A DNA stretch of 64,000 nt, taken from the NCBI GenBank assembly GCA_963718405.1, contig CAVQYZ010000002.1, forward strand, positions 496,001-560,000. Direction: 5' to 3'. The notes beneath the pieces are model-generated. The model saw only the letters and a list, made by a program, of their open reading frames with translations. It did not search any database and was not told the DNA's origin. Below are positions 23,439 through 33,117 of this stretch, one piece after another. How positions within the stretch are numbered: the first letter of the stretch is position 1; the number at the start of each line of letters is the position of its first letter. The translations under genes were made by a program, and so were the position numbers. The stretch is from Bog-756 sp963718405. GTDB lineage: Bacteria; Actinomycetota; Acidimicrobiia; Acidimicrobiales; RAAP-2.

Positions 23439-25537
23439 TTCCGGGACGGTGCCGGCCTTCGTCGTTGTGACCGGTAGGTCCGGGTGAAGGCCAGGGCCGA
23501 GGCGATCTGTTGGGCCGACGGCTCCACCCCTCCGTAGGAGTAGCGCTCGACCAACTCGGTGGTGGCCGTCAGCCCCGCCCCGTACAGGGGGTCGTCGGCG
23601 GCCAGGCGCTGGCCGTAGGCCGAGAGGGTCTCACCCACCCCCCGGGGCCGGCCGGTCCGGGCCCCACCCCGCTCCAGATCGGCGGCTAGCTGGTGGGCCC
23701 AGGTGGGTGGGCGCCGCAGCCGGCGCCGGCGGATCCCGTAGGCCGTCCCCGCCACCGCCACGGCCAGTCCGATGGGGATCCACGGCAGCCGGGCCAGGGT
23801 GCGGCCGGTGATGGTGGCCAGCACCGAGCCCGGCGACGGGTTGGCCAGGGGGACGTCCGCGGTGGGATCGAAGTTCTGCCACCCGTAGCCCGGGAACCAC
23901 ACCTGCACCCAGGCGTGGGCGTCCTTGGCCTCCACGTCGTAGAGGTCGGTGATGGGATCGTAGGAGCCCGGCACGTATCCCACGGTCTCCCGGGCCGGGA
24001 TGCCCAGGGTCCGCAGCATGACCACGGTGGCGGTCGAGATCTGCTCGCAGTACCCCTGGCGGCTGCCGAACAGGAAGCTGTTCACGGCATCGGCCCCCGG
24101 GGCCAGCGACGGGATGTCGGTGGTGTACTTCACGTGGGTGGCCATCCACGCTTCGATGGCTTCGACCTTGGCGTAGGTGTCGGGATTGGCGTCGCCGGGG
24201 TGCCCGATGCCCCCGGTGATCCGGCTCGCCAAGGCTGCCACCCGCGGGTAGGGGTGGGGGAGTTGCCGGTACCGGGTCACCTGCTGCGTGGTGAGCGTGT
24301 AGCCGGGGAACTGGTTGGGTGCGGGACCGGTGGCCGCCTCCAACTGGGCCGGGGTGGCCGTGTTGACGGTGGAGACCACGGTGTAGATGGTCCCGGACCC
24401 CATGGAGGAGGACGACACGATGGTGCCGTCCCCGGTCAGGTACAGGGCGCGCGACTGGATGTACACCCGGTCGACGTTGTCGGCGTGGAACACCAGGTTC
24501 GGCCCCGACTGGGCCATGTAGAAGGTCTGGACGTCGGGGGTGCCGGCCGCCCGGAAGGCCTGCTGGTCCGGACCCAACGGGATGTAGAAGGGCGAGCCGG
24601 TCTCCAGCTTCTGCACCCCGGTTCCCTTGGTCGGCGCGGACTCCGACCAACTCTGGCCGTTCCAGGTGTCATAGGTCTGTCCCACCCAGTAGCTGGGCAC
24701 GTTGGCCCGCACCCGCATCACCACCTGGTTCCCCAGGGTGGCCCGCACCCCGGTGTCCAGCGATTTGGCGAAGCCCAGGTACCCCCCGACCCCGATCCGC
24801 CCCCGGGCAGTGGCGGCATGGGCCGGCAAGGAGGCCGAGCCGTCGGTGAGGTTGGTCGGGCTGTTGACCGGCTGCGAGTTCTCCCCCGACGAGGGGAAGA
24901 TGAGCGAGGTGGACACCGTCGGGGCCGGCAGTACCACCACGATGGCCGCGGCCAGCACCAGCACCGCCACCCCGGCGATCCCCAGCGACAGCCACGGGAC
25001 CCCCCGGGTGCCGGACATGGACTGCCACATGGCCACCAGCCCCCAGACCCCGAAGGCCACCCAGGCCACCACGTAGACCCCGAGGGTCAGGTCGACCGTC
25101 TGGGCCGCGGCCACCGCCATCAGGGCGGCCGATCCGGCCAGCGAGTAGGCCACATCCCTCCGGGCCGGGACGTCGAAGGCGTGGGTGGACAGCACCCAGG
25201 CGAAGAGCACGGCCAGCGGTCCCTCCACCGTCGAGATGTCCCCGGGGGTGGCGTGGGCGCTGACGGTGACGATGAACCACACGAAGCCGCCGATGGCGCA
25301 GACGGCCAGGATGGGCTTGACCTGCGGCCACGGTCGCTGCCGGTGCCGGTACGAGAGGATGTTGCCGATCACCGTGGCCACCACGGCGAACGCCGCCACC
25401 GCCGGGCTCAGCTCACCCTGGCTCCAACAGGCCCCCACGCCCACCACCACGGTGGCCGACGACGCCACCCGGAAGGCCACCGAGTGCTCGGGAGGCCCGG
25501 GCTTGTTGGCCTGGACCACCCGTTGCCACAGGGTCAC
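23375..25537 (-). CDS. Transglutaminase-like membrane protein (TgpA/DUF3488 type)
   Basis: This 720-residue protein has the TgpA layout: five to six TM helices in the first 205 residues (DUF3488-like), a large periplasmic part with a transglutaminase fold, and one TM helix near 605-625 followed by a cytoplasmic DUF4129-like tail. The catalytic triad is visible: Cys497 in RQGYCEQIS, His541 in DAHAWVQVWFPGYGW and Asp557 in NFDPTAD. In other bacteria such proteins are essential or act on cell-envelope peptides; the exact reaction is unsettled. It is the last gene of a MoxR-DUF58-TgpA operon and overlaps the DUF58 gene by 4 bp. Confidence 0.93.
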   Translation of the reverse strand: MTLWQRVVQANKPGPPEHSVAFRVASSATVVVGVGACWSQGELSPAVAAFAVVATVIGNILSYRHRQRPWPQVKPILAVCAIGGFVWFIVTVSAHATPGDISTVEGPLAVLFAWVLSTHAFDVPARRDVAYSLAGSAALMAVAAAQTVDLTLGVYVVAWVAFGVWGLVAMWQSMSGTRGVPWLSLGIAGVAVLVLAAAIVVVLPAPTVSTSLIFPSSGENSQPVNSPTNLTDGSASLPAHAATARGRIGVGGYLGFAKSLDTGVRATLGNQVVMRVRANVPSYWVGQTYDTWNGQSWSESAPTKGTGVQKLETGSPFYIPLGPDQQAFRAAGTPDVQTFYMAQSGPNLVFHADNVDRVYIQSRALYLTGDGTIVSSSSMGSGTIYTVVSTVNTATPAQLEAATGPAPNQFPGYTLTTQQVTRYRQLPHPYPRVAALASRITGGIGHPGDANPDTYAKVEAIEAWMATHVKYTTDIPSLAPGADAVNSFLFGSRQGYCEQISTATVVMLRTLGIPARETVGYVPGSYDPITDLYDVEAKDAHAWVQVWFPGYGWQNFDPTADVPLANPSPGSVLATITGRTLARLPWIPIGLAVAVAGTAYGIRRRRLRRPPTWAHQLAADLERGGARTGRPRGVGETLSAYGQRLAADDPLYGAGLTATTELVERYSYGGVEPSAQQIASALAFTRTYRSQRRRPAPSRNQARDTASASSNEAPVASRAR

Positions 25538-26505
25538 CCCGGACTCCGGGCGGGCGAGGGCACGGCCCGGGCCAGCCGCCGGCCCAGGTCGATCCGGTCC
25601 CGTACCAGCCGCACCGTGTGACCGTCGCGCTCCCAGCTACCGAGCACCACCGGCCGTCCCCCGGCCACGTACTGGCTCAGGGCAGCCATGACCCGTTCGG
25701 ACTCGGCCTCGGCCGCCAGGGGATCGGCGGGCAGGTCCAGCTCGACCACGATGGGATCGTCGGTGGGCCGCTCGTTCTCCCGCACCATCAGCGATCCGAC
25801 ATGGGAGGTGGCCGGCCAGTGGATGGACCGGCGGGTGTCCCCGGCCTGATACGGCCGCACCCCGCGGGGCTCCCCGGCCCCGGAGGGCACCCGCAAGGTG
25901 GCGTCGCCGAACGAGCGGTCGGGCAGGGTCTCCAACGGTTCGGGCGGCGCCGATCGCGGGGCCACGTGCAGCGATCGGGGCAGGGGGACCTCGACCTCCC
26001 GGGCCCACCACAGGATGCCGAAGGGCGCGCACGAGGCCAACTCCACGGCCACGGTGTCGACCACCCCGCGGTGGGCGGGGTGCAGGGTCACCTCGACCTC
26101 CCGGGCGCCGCGGGCCGGTCCGCCGGCACGGGCCACCGGGCCCACGGGATGACGGGGACGGATACGGAGCGGACGGTTGGCCACCATGGCCACCTCCACC
26201 GGCTGTCCCGCCTCGCCGTCCGACGGACAACGGACAACGGTCACTGCGGCCCGTCCGGCCGGGAAGGCCGGGGCCACCAGCCCGGTCACCAGCACTGCGG
26301 CCAGCAGGGCCCCGATGGCCTGGACCCAACCCGAACCGCTGGAGTGGGCCACCCCGGCCCAGGCCAGGATGGCCACCACGCCGCCTACCACCGGCGCCAC
26401 CCACGCCACCGGGTGCAGCCGGCGACGCAGACGGCGAGGAGCGGTGAAGGTGTTGATCTCGGCCCGGTGCCCGAACAGCGGGCGGCCGCGGCCCGCCGGG
26501 CTCAC
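25534..26505 (-). CDS. DUF58 domain membrane protein
   Basis: The 323-residue product has two TM helices near the N-terminus (about 35-75) and a cytoplasmic VWA-like DUF58 domain whose signature is GEPRGVRPYQAGDTRRSIHWPATSH followed by LMVRENERPT (short forms: RPYQAGDTRRSIHW, LMVRENE). DUF58 proteins are partners of MoxR-type AAA+ ATPases. The stop overlaps the start of the transglutaminase gene by 4 bp (ATGA), and the start, a GTG, lies 24 bp after the MoxR gene, giving a tightly coupled three-gene operon. Confidence 0.93.
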   Translation of the reverse strand: MSPAGRGRPLFGHRAEINTFTAPRRLRRRLHPVAWVAPVVGGVVAILAWAGVAHSSGSGWVQAIGALLAAVLVTGLVAPAFPAGRAAVTVVRCPSDGEAGQPVEVAMVANRPLRIRPRHPVGPVARAGGPARGAREVEVTLHPAHRGVVDTVAVELASCAPFGILWWAREVEVPLPRSLHVAPRSAPPEPLETLPDRSFGDATLRVPSGAGEPRGVRPYQAGDTRRSIHWPATSHVGSLMVRENERPTDDPIVVELDLPADPLAAEAESERVMAALSQYVAGGRPVVLGSWERDGHTVRLVRDRIDLGRRLARAVPSPARSPG

Positions 26506-26529
26506 GGGGCCGGGCTCATGTCGCCGGGC

Positions 26530-27528
26530 TCACGTGGTCGGGACGGGCGTCTCGGCCATGATCCGGGTCACCAGGGTCGGCCCGTCCCCGCCACTCCCTT
26601 CGGCGATGAGCCGGTGGGCCAGGCAGGCCACCGCCACGGCCTGGATGTCCTGGGGGGTGACATAGGTCCGCCCCGACAGCACGGCATACGCCTGGGCGCA
26701 GCGGATGAGGGAGATGGCCGCCCGGGGGCTGGCGCCCAACCGCACCGTGCCGGCCGAGCGGGTGGCCCGGACCAGCGAGACGGCGTACTCGGCCACCGGG
26801 TTGACCACCTGCACCGAAGCGGTGGCGTGGATGGCCCGCTCCCACTGGGCCGGATCGGCCACCGGCCGGAGGGCGTCGAGGGCGTACCGGCCGCCCTGTT
26901 GGAGGACCAGGCTGGTCTCGACGGTGGCGTCGGGATAGCCGATGGCCGTGGCGATCCCGAACCGGTCGAGCTGGCTCTCCACCAACGGGTAGGTGCCCAG
27001 CTGGCCGATGGGGTTCTGGGTCCCGATCACCAGGTGGGGACGGGGGAGGGGCCACGACTCACCGTCCACCGAGACCTGTTGCTCCTCCATGGCCTCCAAC
27101 AGAGCGGACTGGGTCCGGGGGGGCGTCCGGTTGAGCTCGTCGAGCAGGACCACGTGGGCGAAGACCGGCCCGGGGCGGAACTCCCAGGTGCCGGTGTCCG
27201 GGGAGAAGACCGTGACGCCGGTGATATCCGACGGGAGCAGATCGGGATTGCCCTGGACCCGGGAGAGCTGGACCCCGAGGGCCCCGGCCAGGGCCCGGGC
27301 CAGCACGGTCTTGCCCACTCCGGGGACGTCTTCGATCAGGAGGTGGCTCCCCGACAGGGCCGCCACCACCGAGAAGGTCACCGCCTGCGGGGTGCCCAAC
27401 AGCACCTCGGAGAGGGCTCCGTGGAGGGCCCGGGCGGTTACCACCGCCTCCTCGATGGACGGCACCGGACCGCCGACGGGCACCGACGGGTCGCGGCCCA
27501 CCGTTCCGACGCCAATGCTGGTGGTCAT
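26530..27528 (-). CDS. moxR: MoxR-family AAA+ ATPase
   Basis: ATG 27528 gives 332 residues. It is preceded by AGGAG at longer spacing and a GGGG closer to the start. The Walker A motif is EDVPGVGKT (residues about 66-74), Walker B is VVLLDELNR, and sensor 1 lies in LVIGTQNPIGQLGTYPL; the second region (VRLGASPRAAISLIRCAQAYA) is the MoxR lid. MoxR ATPases act as chaperones for VWA/DUF58 partners. An upstream frame extends to 27597 but adds only non-conserved residues. It is the first gene of the operon. Confidence 0.95.
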   Translation of the reverse strand: MTTSIGVGTVGRDPSVPVGGPVPSIEEAVVTARALHGALSEVLLGTPQAVTFSVVAALSGSHLLIEDVPGVGKTVLARALAGALGVQLSRVQGNPDLLPSDITGVTVFSPDTGTWEFRPGPVFAHVVLLDELNRTPPRTQSALLEAMEEQQVSVDGESWPLPRPHLVIGTQNPIGQLGTYPLVESQLDRFGIATAIGYPDATVETSLVLQQGGRYALDALRPVADPAQWERAIHATASVQVVNPVAEYAVSLVRATRSAGTVRLGASPRAAISLIRCAQAYAVLSGRTYVTPQDIQAVAVACLAHRLIAEGSGGDGPTLVTRIMAETPVPTT

Positions 27529-27680
27529 GCCTACCCCTGCCTCTCCTGCACTCACCCGTTCCGAGGATTCCGGCGCCGAGCGTGGCAATTCACCCACCCT
27601 AGGCGTTTTCGTGGTTTCGGATCAATGGATCAGGACCGGCCGCCGGGCAGCCCAGAGGGACAGCAGTCCAGGCCACGGGG

Positions 27681-29150
27681 TCAGAAGTCCAGGGCGGAGA
27701 GCTCGGGGATGGTGGCCTCGGACCGGCTCCGGGCCTCCAGCCAGCGGGCCCGGCGGGCCGAGCGCTCGTCGTCGCCCCGCACCGGCTCCACCACCCGGCT
27801 GGGCCTCCAGGCCGCCGCCACATCGTCCTCCCCGGACCAGATGCCCACGGCCATACCGGCCAGATAGGCCGCCCCCAGGGTGGTGGCCTCCAGCACCGGG
27901 GCGATCTCCACGGTACGCCCGCAGGCGTCGGCCAGGGCCTGGGTGAAGACCGGGTTGGCCGACATGCCCCCGTCGACCCGCAACGACCCGATGGGCAGAC
28001 CGGAGTCCGACTCGGCCGCCTCCAACAGGTCGGCGCCCCGGTGGGCCACCCCGTCGAGGACCGCCCGCACCAGCTCGGGCCGCCCGCTCCCTCGGGTCAG
28101 TCCGAGGAAGGTGCCCCGGGCCCCGAAGTCCCACACCGGGGTGCCCAGCCCCAGCAGGGCGGGCACGAACCACACGTCCCCGGTGTCCTCGCACCGGGCC
28201 GCCACCTCGGCCGACTCGGCGGCGCTGTCGATGATGGCCAGGTCGTCGCGCAGCCACTCCACGCAGGTGCCGGCCGACAGCATGATGGCCTCGACCCCCC
28301 AGGTCACCCGGCCGGCGCGTCGCCAGGCGATGATGGGGATGGTGCCGGCCGGGCCCCGGGTGGCCTGCACCGCCGGCTCGGGGCCCACGCACTGGTCGAG
28401 CATGCCCCCGGTGCCGAAGGTGGCCTTGGCCAGGCCGGGCCGGGTGCACCCCTGGCCGATGAGGGAGGCCTGCTGGTCCCCGGCCATCCCGGCGATGACC
28501 GGTGCTCCGTCGAGGATGTCCGCCGAACCCATGGCCCCGGTCGAGTCCACGATGGTGGGCAACAGGGCCTCGGGGATGCGCAGCTCGGCCAGCACCCGGG
28601 GGTCCCACCCCGAACCGTCCGGAGTGACCAGACCGGTGACCCCGGCGTTGGAGGCGTCGGTGATGTGGAGCCGGCCTCCCGACAGGGTCCAGGCCACCCA
28701 GGTGTCCACGGTGCCGAAGGCCAGTTCGCCGCGCTCGGACCGCGAGCGGTCCGGATCGGCCAGGTCCAAGAGCGCCGCCACCTTGGTGGCCGAGGCGTTG
28801 GGGGCCACCCGGATGCCCCGGGCCTGGAGCTCGAGGCAGGTGCCCACGGTGCGCAGGTCCTGCCAGCCCAGGCCGGGCCCGACCGGCTTGCCGCTGGCCC
28901 GCTCCCACACGATGGTCGAGGCCCGCTGGTTGGCCACGCCCACGGCCTCGACCGGGCCACCCTCCGCCAGGCTGGCCGAGGCCACCTCGACCACGGCGTC
29001 GGCCATGGCCACCGGGTCGAACTCCACCAGCCCGGGGAAGGGGGTGTCCGGCAGCACCGGCACGTGGTGGACGTGCTCCACGGCACCGTCGGGCCGGACC
29101 ACGGCGGCCCGCACCCCCGAGGTGCCCACGTCGACCACCAGAACGCTCAC
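27681..29150 (-). CDS. glpK: FGGY-family carbohydrate kinase, glycerol kinase-like
   Basis: From GTG 29150 the protein has 489 residues, the usual FGGY length. The N-terminal ATPase motif is VLVVDVGTSGVRAAVV; the catalytic-Asp region is VIAGMAGDQQASLIGQG followed by TFGTGGMLDQC, which closely resembles glycerol kinase (GDQQAALxGQ, YGTG). The C-terminal FGGY signature is LRVDGGMSANPVFTQALAD. It should phosphorylate glycerol or a related polyol. Its start overlaps the preceding oxidase gene by 4 bp (GTGA), and glpD is upstream in the same operon, which supports the glycerol assignment. GlpK-specific allosteric residues were not verified, so another polyol kinase remains possible. Confidence 0.82.
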   Translation of the reverse strand: MSVLVVDVGTSGVRAAVVRPDGAVEHVHHVPVLPDTPFPGLVEFDPVAMADAVVEVASASLAEGGPVEAVGVANQRASTIVWERASGKPVGPGLGWQDLRTVGTCLELQARGIRVAPNASATKVAALLDLADPDRSRSERGELAFGTVDTWVAWTLSGGRLHITDASNAGVTGLVTPDGSGWDPRVLAELRIPEALLPTIVDSTGAMGSADILDGAPVIAGMAGDQQASLIGQGCTRPGLAKATFGTGGMLDQCVGPEPAVQATRGPAGTIPIIAWRRAGRVTWGVEAIMLSAGTCVEWLRDDLAIIDSAAESAEVAARCEDTGDVWFVPALLGLGTPVWDFGARGTFLGLTRGSGRPELVRAVLDGVAHRGADLLEAAESDSGLPIGSLRVDGGMSANPVFTQALADACGRTVEIAPVLEATTLGAAYLAGMAVGIWSGEDDVAAAWRPSRVVEPVRGDDERSARRARWLEARSRSEATIPELSALDF

Positions 29151-30671
29151 GGCCAGGGCACCTCGCCGAACGGCGTGGCCAGGCCCAACTTGCCCGGGTT
29201 GAGGATGCCCCGGGGGTCGAGGGCCTGCTTGACCGCGGTGAGCACGCCGAATCCGGTGTCCAGGGCCCCGGGCAGGAAGCGGGCCCGGTTGAGCCCGATC
29301 CCGTGGTGGTGGCTGATGGCTCCGCCGGCGGCCTCGGTGGCCCTGGTCACCTCGTCCCAGGCCCGTCGGTAGTACCGGGCCGTCCACTCGCGGCGGGCGT
29401 CCCCATCGGTTTCCACGCCGTCATCGCCGGGCGGGCGACCGGCGAAGGTGAAGTACAGACAGGCCCCGTCGGTGTAGGCGTGCGACTGGTGGGAGGAGGC
29501 CGCCAGGGTTCCTTCCACGCCGTTCAACGCGTCCAGCACTGCGAGGTACAGGCCCGGCAGGGCTGCCCACCGGGCCGCCACCTCGACGGTGTCGACCACG
29601 ATGCCGGCCCGCCACAGCGGGGCCAGGGCCGAGACGTCGTTGCGGTGGCCCAGCCACCGCTCCACCAGTCCGGGGTCGAGGGGGTCGGCCCGGCACTCCT
29701 CGTCCACCACCGCCATGGTGGCCTCGACCAGGCCGGGGTCGGCCTCGTCCAGGACGATGAGCACGTTGGTGTCGGGTCGGTCGAAGGACCGTCCCGACTC
29801 GGTCTGGTCGTACAGGCGGAGGACGGCCGGGGTGGCGCCGCGCCGCAGGATCCGCCGGCAGGCCTCGAGCCCGTCGGCGAAGGTGGCGAATCCGAAGGCC
29901 CGCCGGGCCTCGCCCACCGGCACCGGGTGGACCCGGAACCGTCCCTCGGTGATGACCCCGAGGGTGCCCTCGCTGCCCACGAACAGCTGGGTCAGGTCGG
30001 GTCCGGTGGCCGAGCGGGGGGCGTGGCCGCCGGTGCGGACCACCCGGCCGTCGGCCAGCACCACCTCGAGCCCGGTGACCATGTCCTCGATCTTCCCGTA
30101 GCGGTTGGAGTACTGGCCGGCCCCCCGGCAGGCCAGCCACCCGCCCACCGTGGACAGGTCCATCGACTGGGGCCAGTGGCCGAGGGTCAGGCCGTGGTCG
30201 CCACGCAGGCCGGCCTCCACGTCGGGCCCGAAGCGTGCCGGCCCGGAGGTCGGCCACCAACGACTGATCGTCCACCGCCCCGATGCCGGCCAGCCCGCAC
30301 AGGTCCAGGGCCACCCCGCCGAACAGGGGGATGGAGGCGCCACACACCCCGCTGCGGCCTCCGGCGGCGGTAACGGGGACCCGGGCTTGATGGCAGAGGG
30401 CCAGGACGGCCGAAACCTGGCCGGTGTCGGTGGGCCGGGCCACCACCTCGGGCCGGGCCGGCACCTGGCCGTCGACGGCCCACCCGATGGCCAGGGGCCA
30501 CCAGTCCCGGGCGGACTCGGAGCGGGAGCCATCGTCCTCGTCGACTGTTTCGCACACGTCGCGCAACCGCCGGCGCAGGGAGTCGTCGACCTCCACCCGA
30601 ACCCCGCCCAGGCGGTCGGTGACCATTCCGGGCTCGGCGTCGACCGGAGTCACCGGGGTGGGCTCGGTCAC
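29147..30671 (-). pseudogene. FAD-linked oxidase, alkyl-DHAP synthase/GlcD-like, with frameshift
   Basis: The N-terminal part is read from GTG 30671 (VEVDDSLRRRLRDVCET, PLAIGWAVDG, AAGGRSGVCGASIPLFGGVAL, SLVADLRAGT) and the rest in another frame from about 30232 (FGPDVEAGLRGDHGLTLGHWPQSMDLST, STVGGWLACRGAGQYSNRYGK, ending HHHGIGLNRARFLPG and NPGKLGL), given here in short motifs. Removing one base (C at 30234 on the plus strand) fuses them into a normal FAD_binding_4 oxidase of about 507 residues. HHHGIG and the C-terminal ALDPRGILNPGKL are typical of alkyldihydroxyacetonephosphate synthase. It lies between glpD and the glycerol kinase with GTGA overlaps at both ends. Either a recent mutation or a sequencing error. 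Confidence 0.8.
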
Positions 30672-32461
30672 CCGGCCCCCGGTTCGCCGCCGGCCACCGA
30701 GGCCACGGTCGGGCCGGTGGTGGCCGCTGACCCGCCGGCGGCGTCAGGAACAGTGTCGGGCAGCCCGGCCCGTTGCAGCACGGTGTGCACCCGCGCCGCG
30801 TACTCATCTCCCTCGCTCCGGATGCGCTCGGCGTCCCAGCCCAACTCGGCACCGATCAGGTAGGCGACGGCGCTCGCCGAGTCCGCCGCCCCCCGGGCGT
30901 CACGCAACGAGGCCCGGGTCCTGCGGTCCAGCACGTCGGCCACCGAGCCGGCCATCTCCTGGCGGACGGCGTATACCGCCTCGGCCCGGAGGTAGTGCAG
31001 GCCCGGCACCAACGGCTCCAGCAGGTCGGGCCGCCCGTCGGCCACCGCCAACACGTCGGGGGTCTCGGTGCCGTACCGGCCGGCCAGATGGGTGGCCACC
31101 TCGGTGGCGGCGTCGGTGACCGTCCCCTTGGTGGGGTCGACCCCACCGGGTCGGGGCGGGGTGTAGCCGTTCCGGCCGGCGCCGCGCAGCCGGAGGTCCT
31201 TGGTCACACAGGGGAGCGATCGCCGACCCAGGGCTTTGACCGCCACGTCCACGGTGTCCTCCGCCATCTTCCGGTAGGTGGTGAGCTTGCCCCCGGTGAC
31301 CGTGATCAGGCCTTCGGCCGAGGAGCGCACGGTGTGGCGCCGCGACAGGTCGGCGGTGCGTTCGCTGGGCTGGTGCTTGCCGCTGACCGGAGCCAGCAGG
31401 GGACGCAACCCGGTCCACAGACCGGTGATGTCGTCACGGCCGATGGGCACGGTGGTCACAGCGTTGGCCGCGGTGAGGATGTAGTCGATGTCCTCGGGCA
31501 GGCAGCTCGGATCGTCGAGGGGCCCGTCCCACTCGGTGTCGGTGGTCCCCAGGTACACCTGGTCACCCCACGAGACCACGAAGATCGAGCGGTGGTCCTC
31601 CTTCACCGGGATCACCGCGGCGATGTCGCAGGGGAAGGCGGTCTCGGGCACGGTGATGTGGATGCCCTTGGCCGGCCGGATGGAGTGGGGGTCGTGGTGC
31701 TCGTCCAGGGCCCGGATCTGGTCCGACCACACCCCGGCGGCGTTGACCACCACCGAGGCCCGGATCTCGAAGGGCTCTTCACCATCGGGGCTCACCCGGG
31801 CTCCGGCCACCCGGCCCCCCGGCCCGTCGATCAAATCGGTCACCCTGGTGTGGTTGGCCGCCACCGCCCCGTAGTTCAGTACCGCGGTCCGGAGCACGGC
31901 CAGGGTCAGGCGGGCATCATCGGTGCGGGCATCCCAGTACAGGAAGCCCGCCACCAAGTGGTCGGCCCGGAGGGTGGGCATGTGTCCCAAAATCTGGGCC
32001 TTGGTCATGCGCTCGTGGCGCCGGCCGATGCGGATCCCGCCGGTCAGGTCGTAGAGCCACAGGGCCGTGCGGTAGATGCGGGCCACGCTGGCGTTGACCA
32101 CGCCCTGTCGCCCGAACAGGGGGATGAGGAAGGGGAGGGGGGACACCAGGTGGGGGGCGTTGTCGAGCAGTCGCTGCCGCTCGGCCAGGTTCTCGTAGAC
32201 CAGGCGGTACTCGTGCTGTTGGAGGTAGCGCAGCCCTCCGTGGACCAGCTTGGACGACTTCGACGACGTCCCCGAGGCGAAGTCGTCCTTCTCCACCAGG
32301 GCCGTCCGCAGTCCGCGGCTGGCGGCGTCCAAGGCCACACCGGCCCCGGTGATGCCGCCTCCGATGACCAAGAGGTCGAACTCCTCGGTGGCCAGACGGC
32401 GGAGAGCCTCACCGCGGTGGAACCCGTCCGGTTCCGATCCGGTGGTGGCGCTACGGTCCAT
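30668..32461 (-). CDS. glpD: Glycerol-3-phosphate dehydrogenase, FAD-dependent
   Basis: ATG 32461 gives 597 residues. The FAD-binding motif LLVIGGGITGAGVALDAASRG is followed by EKDDFASGTSSKSSKLVHGGLRYLQ, the unmistakable GlpD signature (short forms: GGGITGAG, SSKSSKLVHGGLRYL). Mid-protein VVNAAGVWSDQIR and the late TDTEWDGPLDDPSCLPEDIDY and VTGGKLTTYRKMAEDTVD also match, as does a C-terminal helical domain. It oxidises sn-glycerol 3-phosphate to dihydroxyacetone phosphate at the membrane, passing electrons to quinone. It heads the operon with the alkyl-DHAP-synthase-like gene and the glycerol kinase. It diverges from the Fur-type gene; the 127-bp intergenic region carries the Fur/PerR-like palindromes. 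Confidence 0.96.
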   Translation of the reverse strand: MDRSATTGSEPDGFHRGEALRRLATEEFDLLVIGGGITGAGVALDAASRGLRTALVEKDDFASGTSSKSSKLVHGGLRYLQQHEYRLVYENLAERQRLLDNAPHLVSPLPFLIPLFGRQGVVNASVARIYRTALWLYDLTGGIRIGRRHERMTKAQILGHMPTLRADHLVAGFLYWDARTDDARLTLAVLRTAVLNYGAVAANHTRVTDLIDGPGGRVAGARVSPDGEEPFEIRASVVVNAAGVWSDQIRALDEHHDPHSIRPAKGIHITVPETAFPCDIAAVIPVKEDHRSIFVVSWGDQVYLGTTDTEWDGPLDDPSCLPEDIDYILTAANAVTTVPIGRDDITGLWTGLRPLLAPVSGKHQPSERTADLSRRHTVRSSAEGLITVTGGKLTTYRKMAEDTVDVAVKALGRRSLPCVTKDLRLRGAGRNGYTPPRPGGVDPTKGTVTDAATEVATHLAGRYGTETPDVLAVADGRPDLLEPLVPGLHYLRAEAVYAVRQEMAGSVADVLDRRTRASLRDARGAADSASAVAYLIGAELGWDAERIRSEGDEYAARVHTVLQRAGLPDTVPDAAGGSAATTGPTVASVAGGEPGAG

Positions 32462-32542
32462 GGCCAAAGCCTGCCACAGGTGGGGTGGGCCGCTTCCGTC
32501 GTCGGGAGGGAGCGGCGCCCGGGGTCGGGATGGGGCTTGTCT

Positions 32543-32568
32543 ACAATGATTGTTGAAAAACAATTGTT
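32543..32568 (+). promoter_or_regulatory. Two Fur/PerR-like operator palindromes
   Basis: ACAAT-G-ATTGT (32543-32553) is a perfect 5-1-5 inverted repeat, and AACAATTGTT (32559-32568) is a perfect 10-bp palindrome. Both are A+T-rich islands in a G+C-rich setting, overlap a possible promoter (TTGTTG near 32550 with GATAAG near 32572) and lie 21-46 bp upstream of the Fur-family gene, so autoregulation is likely. Confidence 0.65.
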
Positions 32569-32588
32569 GGTGATAAGGTGGCCGGAGC

Positions 32589-33047
32589 ATGAAGACGCCG
32601 GAGGAGTTGACCGAGTTGTTCCGGTCGAACGGCAGGAAGGTCACTGCCCAACGTCAGTGCATCTTCCGGGTCCTGCAGGGTGATGTCACCCATCCGTCGG
32701 CCGAGGCGGTGCACGCCATGGTGTGCCGGGAGATGGAGACCATCTCCCTCAAGACGGTGTACCAGACTCTCCATGATCTGGCCGAGCTGGGGGAGATCGC
32801 CTCCCTCGACGTGGGCACCGGCATGACCCGGTTCGACCCCAACGTGGACGACCCCCATCACCACCTGGTGTGCCGGAAGTGTGGAAGTGTGCGTGACCTC
32901 GTGGCCACCTTCCCCGAGCTCGAGATCCCCAAGGGGGCCGAGCTCGGCTTCGACGTCGGGTCGGCCGAGATCGTCTTCCGTGGCCTGTGCCCCGACTGCC
33001 GGGCGGCCGCCCGGCCACGACGGGCCCGGGCTCGGGCCGCGTCGTAG
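32589..33047 (+). CDS. Fur-family regulator, PerR-like
   Basis: A 152-residue Fur-superfamily repressor. The winged helix (about 10-85) contains RKVTAQRQCIFRVLQGD, HPSAEAVHAMVCREMETISLKTVYQTL (short form: ISLKTVYQTLHDLAE). The metal segment HHHLVCRKCGSVRDL holds the CxxC zinc site and histidines, and a second CxxC (LCPDC) follows. AAGG lies 7 nt before the ATG. The C-terminus is a basic tail. Co-location with rubrerythrin and palindromic A+T-rich boxes upstream point to peroxide or iron sensing (PerR) rather than zinc sensing, but metal specificity cannot be read with certainty. Confidence 0.92.
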   Translation: MKTPEELTELFRSNGRKVTAQRQCIFRVLQGDVTHPSAEAVHAMVCREMETISLKTVYQTLHDLAELGEIASLDVGTGMTRFDPNVDDPHHHLVCRKCGSVRDLVATFPELEIPKGAELGFDVGSAEIVFRGLCPDCRAAARPRRARARAAS

Positions 33048-33117
33048 ATGTCCAGTAAGCCCCAACCAACCCGGTCGTGGCCCCCACCACGACAGTTGCA
33101 TCCATGAAAGGAACACC

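Noticed and set aside
30225..30245. Programmed ribosomal frameshift in the oxidase gene
   Set aside because: No slippery heptamer with a downstream stimulator was seen; a one-base difference from family members explains the shift better.
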